From positions 372,001 through 436,000 of the forward strand of contig JAMPIV010016258.1 in assembly GCA_024509875.1 (NCBI GenBank): a stretch of DNA of 64,000 nt, in the 5' to 3' direction. This document shows, piece after piece, positions 51,591 to 60,215 of the stretch. The notes under the pieces were generated by a model. It was not told where the DNA came from. It saw nothing but the letters and a program-made list of their open reading frames with translations, and ran no database searches. Every line of letters begins with the position of its first letter. Position 1 is the stretch's first letter. The position numbers and the translations under genes were made by a program. Source of the DNA: Oreohelix idahoensis (taxonomy: Eukaryota; Mollusca; Gastropoda; Stylommatophora; Oreohelicidae).

Positions 51591-52934
51591 GCCTGGGACA
51601 TCGGCAGATCGGAGTTGTGCTATATTCATTGCCAGTCAACGAAACTGTTTATTATTATTTCCATGAATTGTGGTAAGCTTGAAATATTCAATATTTTAAA
51701 ATGAAAATTGAATGTAAATTGATAAATTATGTCTGTATATATGTGTGGTTCAGTAGCGAACATGATGTAAAGCCTATAGTGCTCCAGCCTGAACAGAAGG
51801 TGTCGGAGGAAAGTAAAACTGCATGGAATGGCCAAACAGTACACTGATACCTAGATTATTAACTAGAAAGAAATAATGCTGGAATTGCAGAGGCGTAGTA
51901 ACCATTAGGGAGGGAAATACTGGTATAAAGTAATTCAGATGGAGCTGACAGTTGGCCTAACGCTCTGAACTCAATGTTTGTGATGTATTGTGCTCAGTGT
52001 AGAACTAGAGTATAAATTAGTTCTGACGTAGAAGGTACAACCTTCTTGTTTCAGGGACCGTGGTCTTAAAGTTATTGAGCAGCACCTGGTCAGAGCTTTG
52101 CTGAAGCCAGAGGTGGACAGCATACTCCTTGGTCCATATAGCAACCAGTGGGGTGGCTCCAGAACTCATTAAAGAATCGAGCAGAGGAGTCTTTTACTGC
52201 AGTCATCACGCAAGATAAGAGAGTGTGGCCATGGAGCTCAACATTATGTACCCCCATCTTAAAATGACAGTGTAAACTAAAATTAAGAGGGGAATTTAAT
52301 TGTTTTAATACCAGGAACTGAGAACATCTCCAATACTGGTTCAAATAGAAACAAACTAATGAAGTCATGATGACAAATACCAACAGAGCTTGAACAAAAC
52401 AAAACCAGTATTACCTCATATTACCACTACACAACTGACACACATAGGATACCATTAATAATATATGTCACTACAAGAATCATATTAATAAATTATGTAC
52501 ATATAACTTGTAATTAAAATTGATTGTGATTCCTGGTTCCCTTTGTATTTGAATCAGGACACATATACATTCATGACAGCACTGAATACATATTGTTATT
52601 TGAAAAGTTATCAGTGACTCCTTTAAGATATCCTTGTAGAGTGTTTTATGTATGTGAGTGTCACAGTGCTGTCAAGTGTGGTGGAATAAATTAAATTGTT
52701 TATCTGTCTGTTGTTGTTATGACTTACACTTCATCATACACATACCCTAGACATATAACGTAGTCATCACACTATTCCAGAATAATTCTGACTGAGGTAT
52801 ACATATGTGGCAGTAAGTAAGGTTATCTATAATACACTACTCTTATTAGATATAGATACCTTCACAGCTGATCTCAGTCAGTACACTAAGTCCCCTATAA
52901 ATATTTATAACATCCCACTTTACCACATATATAT

Positions 52935-52954
52935 TGGGGTCTCGCCCTCGGGAT
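52935..52954 (+). other. Probable primer binding site
   Basis: TGGGGTCTCGCCCTCGGGAT lies seven bases after the 5' LTR and starts with the TGG expected opposite a tRNA CCA end. It resembles the site for proline tRNA (TGGGGGCTCGTCCGGGAT) with mismatches and extra bases, and the similarity continues into TTTGAATC. The tRNA assignment is tentative. Confidence 0.5.
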
Positions 52955-53134
52955 TTTGAATCTTTCCCTATTAAAAATATTGGGGGTAATTCACCTCAGG
53001 GAATAATAAGAATTAAAAGGTATCCTTGGGTGAAAATAAATAAGGTTGAGCTCACAGTGCCTGTGTTGCCTTGAGTTAATTAGTCATAGATAAAATTGTT
53101 TAGTTAAATATTTTAGACATTTATCTGTTAGACA

Positions 53135-55210
53135 ATGGCCGACCTGGCAAAATTTCGATCTGCTGCTGTACAGACTGCGAAAGAGTTAGGAATGGACGGG
53201 CAAATTATGATTTCTTATGTCACTGCTGAATGTGACAAATATATTGAACGGGAAGAAAGAAGATTAGAAAAAGAGGCCGAAAGAAAATTAGAATCTGAAA
53301 GATTGGCCGAAGATAAGAGAATAGAAGCTGAAAAAGAGATTAAGAGGTTGCAGATTGAGGCTGAGGCTAAGAGGTTGCAGATTGAGGCTGAGGCTAAGAA
53401 ATTGGAGGCAGAAAGAGAAGACAAAAGATTGGCTGCAGAAAGGGAAGAGAAGAAATTAGCTGCAGAAAGAGAAGAAAAGAGATTAGCTGCAGAAAGGGAA
53501 GCAGAAAGGGAGGAGAAGAGATTACAAAGGGAACATGAGTTACGACTAAGGGAGTTTGAGTTTCAGGGCCATGCTCCTGAAAATGGTGCCAGTCCCTTTG
53601 CCTCTGATGCCACTGCTAGCCAGGGAGCCTCAACCTCGGCTATGAATTTTCATTTAGATCATTTTGTTGAGAAAGACGATGATATAGAGAGCTATCTAAA
53701 TAGGTATGAACTATTAGCTACCACATATGGGTTAGAGAGAGAAAGGTGGAGCTTAAAGTTATCTCAGGGACTTCGTGGGGCAGCTTATGAAGTTTTTGCA
53801 AAAATGAGCAGAAGTGATCAGGAAAATTATGACATGCTAAAGCAGGCTCTTTTGTTAAGATATGAAAAGAATGCAGAATTTTATAGGAAAAAATTTAGGA
53901 ATGCTAAACTACTGTCAGGTGAAACCTATCACCAGTTCTCTGCACGAATAGAGACATACTTGGAGAAATGGACTTCTCTGGGGAAAACCCAAGATCTTAA
54001 GGAAATGGTCCTTATAGAGCAATTAAGAGAGTCCATGGCTCCAGACCTGAGAAAGTTTCTCATGGAACAAGGTGCAGAGAGGCTGGGTGAGTTGCTAAAT
54101 GTTGCTGAAAGGTATCAAGCAGCTCAAGCAGAGGTAACAGGTAATAAAAAGAAACAAGTGGATAACTTTAGGGCACCACAGAACTTTAATAAATTTGATC
54201 CTAGGGATCAAAACAAAGGTAAGCACCAGTTTGATAGGCCACGGTATGAAAATAAAAATAAAACCCCACAATTCGATGAAAGGAAATATGATGAAAGAAA
54301 ATCTTTCAACCAAGGAAAAAGGTGGTGTAAAAATTGTAAGATGAACAATCATGACACTGACCATTGTAGAAGGAAACCTGTGTACATGGCAACCCTTCAG
54401 GTCAGGTCGACCTCAAGAAAGGAGGAGGATATTATGTTAGATACCACTCCAGAAGAGATGAGGAAGGCACAGGCTGGGGATAAAACACTCAAGCCTTGTT
54501 TCAGGAAATTGTCAACTTGTCATACAACTCCAGGCAAGGGAGATTTTTACATGAAAAACAAGTTGATGTATAGGAAGACTGGAGCTAGATCCAAAGGTCA
54601 GGGACAGCTGGTACTTCCTAAAAGATATAGGGCAGACTTAATAAGGAGCCTACATGTGAAACCAGATGGGGACCATGAGAAGATAGGTACCATCATTCAA
54701 AAGGTGGCTCACAATTATTATTGGCCCAAAGCAAGATGGGACATTGAGAATTTTGTAAAAAGGTGTAGCATAGCACATGAGGGAACACCCACAAGTGGGA
54801 ACATTGATCAGGACCTGGACACGCCACGGGGCAAAATTAGGCCTGATAATAAAAAGAAAAATAAATTTGATAAAGTGGACCAAAGGGAATGGGAAGCCCC
54901 TTTTCACGGACAAGCTTCACTTAACTGTTTTACAATGGCCACTATGCGGAGAGTGCAAAAAGATGTCTTACCCCAGGATAAGCCGAAAATCCCTCAATCG
55001 GACTTAAACAAACTGGAGGAAGAGGATGTAGAGAGGAAATCTCTCATCAAGAATTTTAAGTGGGGAGAAAGCCCCAAAAGAAAAATTGGTAGCGGTCGTT
55101 TTATGCATGATAATTCTGGGAAGAAAAATCATCACTATAGAGCTTCGAGTGGAAGAGACCATACCGGTGCATGGACAAATAGGTCCACAAAATTAAAGGT
55201 CCATATGTAG
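53135..55210 (+). CDS. gag: Gag protein fused to an integrase zinc-finger-like region
   Basis: A 691-residue ORF starting at the first ATG of the interior. Residues about 30-145 are a highly charged coiled coil with short internal repeats (IEAEAKRLQ twice, EEKRLAAERE several times). Residues about 170-335 form the gag capsid-like region (FVEKDDDIESYLNRYELLA onward). A CCHC zinc knuckle for RNA binding is at C398, C401, H406, C411. Residues about 440-548 resemble the segment preceding and including an integrase HHCC finger: QLVLPKRYRADLIR, H507, H514, NYYWPKARWDIENFVKRC with C544, but the last Cys is replaced (CSIA). No DTG/DSG protease motif is seen between the knuckle and this region. Residues about 550-691 are lysine-rich and unrecognised. 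The packaging role is known for gag; retained function here is inferred. Confidence 0.85.
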   Translation: MADLAKFRSAAVQTAKELGMDGQIMISYVTAECDKYIEREERRLEKEAERKLESERLAEDKRIEAEKEIKRLQIEAEAKRLQIEAEAKKLEAEREDKRLAAEREEKKLAAEREEKRLAAEREAEREEKRLQREHELRLREFEFQGHAPENGASPFASDATASQGASTSAMNFHLDHFVEKDDDIESYLNRYELLATTYGLERERWSLKLSQGLRGAAYEVFAKMSRSDQENYDMLKQALLLRYEKNAEFYRKKFRNAKLLSGETYHQFSARIETYLEKWTSLGKTQDLKEMVLIEQLRESMAPDLRKFLMEQGAERLGELLNVAERYQAAQAEVTGNKKKQVDNFRAPQNFNKFDPRDQNKGKHQFDRPRYENKNKTPQFDERKYDERKSFNQGKRWCKNCKMNNHDTDHCRRKPVYMATLQVRSTSRKEEDIMLDTTPEEMRKAQAGDKTLKPCFRKLSTCHTTPGKGDFYMKNKLMYRKTGARSKGQGQLVLPKRYRADLIRSLHVKPDGDHEKIGTIIQKVAHNYYWPKARWDIENFVKRCSIAHEGTPTSGNIDQDLDTPRGKIRPDNKKKNKFDKVDQREWEAPFHGQASLNCFTMATMRRVQKDVLPQDKPKIPQSDLNKLEEEDVERKSLIKNFKWGESPKRKIGSGRFMHDNSGKKNHHYRASSGRDHTGAWTNRSTKLKVHM

Positions 55211-57111
55211 CTTTGTTAAGAACGTGGACTGATGAAAAGGCAGAGGAAAACATTACATCTTCATACCAATATGTGAATGAGCTGACCACTCGTTTAAAAA
55301 CTGGCTGGAAACTTGCCAATGAAAATTTGAAACAAGCCAGGAAGAAACATGCTGCCTATTATAACAGGAAGGCGAAAGACAGAGATTTGGCTGTGGGAGA
55401 GAAGGTACTGCTTCTTCTCCCCGGGAGTCAGAATAAGTTACAGATTGGATGGCAAGGTCCATATACAGTTTTAGAGAAGGTGTCTAGAACAAATTATAAG
55501 ATAGATAAGAAGGGGAAAGAAAAAATCTATCATGTGAATCTCCTGAAGAAATATTTGGAAAGAGAACATCAGGAAGAGACACACTTGTTGACCTTGTCCA
55601 TCGCCATGGAGATGAAAAAGGAACCACTTTCATCATTTGAATATCCATTACACCCCTGTGAGACAGAAGCACAGGTGAAAATCAGTACACATTTAACAAA
55701 AACTCAGAAAGAGAGAGTGCAACAGGTTCTAAATAATCATGCAGAGGTGTTAACAGACCGACCAGGGCATACAAACCTATTGGAATATGATATGAAACTG
55801 ATAGACCCCACACCTGTCTGTATGAAACCATATTCGATTCCGTTTGCTAAGGAGAAAGCTTTGAAGGAAGAGATAGACTATCTGTTGAAGGAAGGAATTA
55901 TTTCGCACAGTGAATCCTCATATAGTTCCGGTGTTGTACTCTTAAGGAAGCCCTCTGGAGAACATAGACTCTGTATAGATTACAGGAGACTGAATGCTAT
56001 TACAGAAGGACAGGTGGATCCATTGCCGGATACAAATCAGCTGTTTGCCAGTCTAAATAAAGCTAAATATTTCTCAAAAGTGGATCTGAGTAAAGGATAC
56101 TATCAGATTCCAGTAAAGCCTGAGGTTAGACCATACCTAGCTTTTAGTACCTCAGAAGGACACTATGAGTTTAATAGATTGCCATTTGGATTGAAGAATG
56201 CGCCTAGTGTCTTCTCTAGAATGATGAGAAAATTATTGGACCCTCTGAATAATCCATGTATAACAAATTTCATGGATGATATCCTTATAGCAACAGAAAC
56301 ATTTGAGGAACACATTGACTCTCTGAAGATGCTGTTTGATCGACTTAGGGCAGCAAATTTAACAGCCCGACCAACCAAATGTTGCGTTGGATGTAAAGAA
56401 TTGGAATTTTTGGGACACACAGTTTATCAGGGAAACATGACCCCTGACCCAAAGAATTTAGAGAAACTAAAGAAAGCCCCGAGACCACAAACCAAGAAGG
56501 ACGTGAGATCCTTTGTCTCATTATGTGGTTTCTACCAGAAGTATATCAAAAACTTTAATTCCATATGTGCACCGTTAACTGATTTGACACGTAAAGGACA
56601 TCCAGATCGCATTACATGGACACCACAATGTGAAATGGCTTACCAAGAATTGAAGGAAAAGCTCACAAGTAAACCCATTTTGAAATTACCTGACTTAAGT
56701 CAAGAATTCATAGTAAGGACGGATGCCAGTAATATTGGGTTAGGTGCAACTCTACTACAGAAATCAGATGCATTGGATGGGGAATTAAGCCCAGTGGCAT
56801 ATGCTAGCAGGAAGTTGAATAAAGCTGAAATCAACTACTCAACTAGCGAAAAAGAATGTCTTGCAGTAATATGGGCAATAAAGAAATTCAATATTTATCT
56901 GTATGGGAAGGCATTTAAGTTGCAAACGGATCACAAACCTTTATCGTTTCTAGCACAGGCTAGGCATGAGAACTCTAGGTTACTCCGATGGTCCTTACTT
57001 TTGGCTCCCTATAATTTTAGCATTGAGTATATATCTGGAAAAACAAATTTGGGAGCGGATTTTTTAAGCCGCCATCCGTGTGATGAGAATCACCGTAAAC
57101 CCCAGAAATAA
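55183..57111 (+). CDS. pol: Pol: integrase C-terminus, reverse transcriptase and RNase H
   Basis: Frame -1 relative to gag, open from 55183 and overlapping the gag end by 28 bases. There is no ATG until about 55606, so expression as a gag-pol frameshift product is likely; AAAATTAAAG at 55189-55198 is only a weak slip candidate. Numbering from 55213, residues 1-110 match the integrase C-terminal module, with RKAKDRDLAVGEKVLLLLPG and GPY/F motif W80-QGPY-84. RT spans about 180-400 with VDLSKGYYQIP, LPFGLKNAPSVF and catalytic F353-M-D-D356. RNase H has D504, E548 and D573 in RTDAS, EKECLAVIW and QTDHKPL. The protein ends soon after GADFLSRHP. It would synthesise element cDNA. Integrase catalytic residues and protease are absent. 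Confidence 0.9.
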   Translation, partial: VHKIKGPYVALLRTWTDEKAEENITSSYQYVNELTTRLKTGWKLANENLKQARKKHAAYYNRKAKDRDLAVGEKVLLLLPGSQNKLQIGWQGPYTVLEKVSRTNYKIDKKGKEKIYHVNLLKKYLEREHQEETHLLTLSIAMEMKKEPLSSFEYPLHPCETEAQVKISTHLTKTQKERVQQVLNNHAEVLTDRPGHTNLLEYDMKLIDPTPVCMKPYSIPFAKEKALKEEIDYLLKEGIISHSESSYSSGVVLLRKPSGEHRLCIDYRRLNAITEGQVDPLPDTNQLFASLNKAKYFSKVDLSKGYYQIPVKPEVRPYLAFSTSEGHYEFNRLPFGLKNAPSVFSRMMRKLLDPLNNPCITNFMDDILIATETFEEHIDSLKMLFDRLRAANLTARPTKCCVGCKELEFLGHTVYQGNMTPDPKNLEKLKKAPRPQTKKDVRSFVSLCGFYQKYIKNFNSICAPLTDLTRKGHPDRITWTPQCEMAYQELKEKLTSKPILKLPDLSQEFIVRTDASNIGLGATLLQKSDALDGELSPVAYASRKLNKAEINYSTSEKECLAVIWAIKKFNIYLYGKAFKLQTDHKPLSFLAQARHENSRLLRWSLLLAPYNFSIEYISGKTNLGADFLSRHPCDENHRKPQK

Positions 57112-57167
57112 TAATAAATTTCTCTATGTGTATATAGAATAAAGGACTGACATATAATGTCTGTTTT

Positions 57168-57178
57168 AAGAGGGGAGA
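57168..57178 (+). other. Polypurine tract
   Basis: AAGAGGGGAGA lies directly before the 3' LTR, the position where plus-strand synthesis is primed in LTR retroelements. Confidence 0.85.
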
Positions 57179-59586
57179 TGTCGTGAATTATTCTAATCCC
57201 CATATATAAATTAAAACGTAAATGCAAAGCCTAACAAATAAAATTTAATAAAAGGAAAGAAGAATGGTAAAGAACAGTGCTGTCACAATGACTGTACTCG
57301 AAATTCCCCTTGTTTTCTACTTCGTCTGCAAATTGTAACGCTTTCACGTTGATAGTAAAAGCCTACTGTACTTCAATGAAACGTGTGCTGTATTTCTTGG
57401 AAAAACCTTGAAATACGCAAGCTGATCAATGACCTAAATTTAATATTTCATTCATTCCAATTTATACACGGCGTAACTAAAAGACAGATGGACTAAAGGA
57501 TAGAGAGAAGGGAGAGGCAGAAAGCAGGACACGTGCAACACTAAACACGCGTCGTGCGATACACAATTGCTGCCATCACGCGTGTAAGGCCACATGCACT
57601 AACTTTATTTCAAATCGACAGTGATAAAATTCACTACCCATACCAGAGTTAGGTTTTAAAATCCTGAAAAACGCTTATTGGGAATTATGACATTATACCG
57701 GTTTACGTTTGAAAACATGACAGTACCCAGACACCACATGGGGATTGAAGTGAACAGGAGGTGGTAGAAAATGCACATTTTGAACGCAGCCACCTAGCTC
57801 CCTTAGATTGAGATATTTGGGTTCCTTAGGGTTTGCTGACAAAGAATATGTAAAACGTTACGCAAATAGTCTAGGAATTACCAAGTTATGGCCAAAATAA
57901 AATAGTGGGGGTGCCTGACAGCATGAAATCATTTCTGCTCATAAAATTTTTTTATAACGTGTTTGAAGAAACATTACGTTACGGAAATAGCCTACCATGT
58001 TAACTCCTATTTGATTGGAGCGCAACAAATGAAAGACTAAACACGATTGGTCGGACTATAAATACTATCTTGTGTTGTCAGGGGAAACGTGAGAAAGGAG
58101 TACTTTTTTGAAAAGATGTGTAGACGTGGTGTGATTGGGTAGAGCTGCGAATATACTCAATTCAGAGCGTCTGTTCATTGCCACATCTTGTAATAAACCT
58201 ACTAAGAAGCAGTGCGTTGAGCACCAGTGTATATTTTTTATAAAATAAAGCCTGGGACATCGGCAGATCGGAGTTGTGCTATATTCATTGCCAGTCAACG
58301 AAACTGTTTATTATTATTTCCATGAATTGTGGTAAGCTTGAAATATTCAATATTTTTAAATGAAAATTGAATGTAAATTGATAAATTATGTCTGTATATA
58401 TGTGTGGTTCAGTAGCGAACATGATGTAAAGCCTATAGTGCTCCAGCCTGAACAGAAGGTGTCGGAGGAAAGTAAAACTGCATGGAATGGCCAAACAGTA
58501 CACTGACACCTAGATTATTAACTAGAAAGAAATAATGCTGGAATTGCAGAGGCGTAGTAACCATTAGGGAGGGAAATACTGGTATAAAGTAATTCAGATG
58601 GAGCTGACAGTTGGCCTAACGCTCTGAACTCAATGTTTGTGATGTATTGTGCTCAGTGTAGAACTAGAGTATAAATTAGTTCTGACGTAGAAGGTACAAC
58701 CTTCTTGTTTCAGGGACCGTGGTCTTAAAGTTATTGAGCAGCACCTGGTCAGAGCTTTGCTGAAGCCAGAGGTGGACAGCATACTCCTTGGTCCATATAG
58801 CAACCAGTGGGGTGGCTCCAGAACTCATTAAAGAATCGAGCAGAGGAGTCTTTTACTGCAGTCATCACGCAAGATAAGAGAGTGTGGCCATGGAGCTCAA
58901 CATTATGTACCCCCATCTTAAAATGACAGTGTAAACTAAAATTAAGAGGGGAATTTAATTGTTTTAATACCAGGAACTGAGAACATCTCCAATACTGGTT
59001 CAAATAGAAACAAACTAATGAAGTCATGATGACAAATACCAACAGAGCTTGAACAAAACAAAACCAGTATTACCTCATATTACCACTACACAACTGACAT
59101 ACATAGGATACCATTAATAATATATGTCACTACAAGAATCATATTAATAAATTATGTACATATAACTTGTAATTAAAATTGATTGTGATTCCTGGTTCCC
59201 TTTGTATTTGAATCAGGACACATATACATTCATGACAGCACTGAATACATATTGTTATTTGAAAAGTTATCAGTGACTCCTTTAAGATATCCTCTTAGAG
59301 TGTTTTATGTATGTGAGTGTCACAGTGTTGTCAAGTGTGGTGGAATAAATTAAATTGTTTATCTGTCTGTTGTTGTTATGACTTACACTTCATCATACAC
59401 ATACCCTAGACATATAACGTAGTCATCACACTATTCCAGAATAATTCTGACTGAGGTATACATATGTGGCAGTAAGTAAGGTTATCTATAATACACTACT
59501 CTTATTAGATATAGATACCTTCACAGCTGATCTCAGTCAGTACACTAAGTCCCCTATAAATATTTATAACATCCCACTTTACCACA
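57179..59586 (+). repeat. 3' LTR (2408 bp)
   Basis: Same ends as the 5' LTR, with the 14-bp indel and scattered substitutions (for example near 57412, 57556, 58356, 58507, 59099 and 59294). It is followed by the target duplication GTAAT and then a TA microsatellite. Confidence 0.95.
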
Positions 59587-59595
59587 GTAATCAAA

Positions 59596-59703
<108 letters not shown>

Positions 59704-59799
59704 TATATTTCATGCCATGATTTCTAAATGCCTGGTATCTTCAGTCTTTGACGTCTTATATCTCTACGTGCGTAATACCTTACTCGAACATGTCCAAAT

Positions 59800-59960
59800 T
59801 TCCGCGACGTTCCCGTAGGTCTCTGGCAAAAAAATAATAATAGTCCTACTCTGTCAGGCATCTCGTAAAAGGCGACTAATATCAGGATGCTGCTGACAAT
59901 TTCACTGTGTAAAACAACTGGCAACAGAAACTACTGCAACAAGAGTACATGATGACTTTG
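59800..59960 (+). mobile_element. Retroposon W, diverged copy 4
   Basis: CGTAGGTCTCTGGC and CAGGCTTCATGTATGAG correspond loosely to the W copies at 24404 and 49068. The assignment is weak. Confidence 0.3.
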
Positions 59961-60003
59961 GCGCAGGCTTCATGTATGAGGTGAATCAATACTCTATTGA
60001 GAA

Positions 60004-60215
60004 TGTCGCGGGTTGTCTCCCCTGCTCTGTAGTAGTGGTCCACTAATGACCCAACCGAGTAAAAGGATTAATGTTTTCAATGGTATCAACCTTCGCTCAA
60101 GATTACTCTTGGCAGAGATATAAATAGAATGTTGGGGCTTCTATTAAATGGAGTCTCACAGGGGGTTTTAGAATGATAAGTATAACAATTGAGTCATCTA
60201 AGTTTGTTATAAATT
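60004..60215 (-). repeat. Fragment of LTR-like family X/Y, 3' end
   Basis: On the minus strand it ends GACAACCCGCGACA and holds GCCAAGAGTAATCTTGAGCG and GGACCACTACTACAGAGCAG, the conserved X/Y terminal block. It is truncated at its 5' side. Confidence 0.6.

Larger units (their letters stand above)
50506..52927 (+). repeat. 5' LTR (2422 bp)
   Basis: Begins TGTCGTGAATTATTC and ends CTTTACCACA. Compared with the 3' LTR it has an extra TTATTACCCGCTTT near 50698-50711. Short ORFs inside recur identically in the other LTR and look non-coding. It holds a TATA box and a polyadenylation signal about 190 bp apart, implying a long U3 (about 0.9 kb) and a very long U5 (about 1.3 kb). Confidence 0.95.
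50506..59586 (+). mobile_element. Young Ty3/gypsy-type LTR retrotransposon with integrase upstream of RT (Gmr1-like order)
   Basis: Two direct LTRs (2422 and 2408 bp) bound a 4251-bp interior. GTAAT at 50501-50505 and 59587-59591 is a perfect target duplication. By eye the LTRs differ by about eight substitutions and one 14-bp indel, so insertion is recent. Two ORFs encode gag with an integrase zinc-finger-like region, then integrase C-terminus with RT and RNase H. Protease and integrase catalytic core are not visible, and no envelope gene is present. It is probably non-autonomous and mobilised in trans, which is an inference. Confidence 0.9.

Noticed and set aside
51406..52383. ORFs of 72-97 codons on the minus strand, recurring at 58065-59042
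   Set aside because: They are duplicated only because they lie in the two LTRs, are antisense to the element and have no recognisable product.
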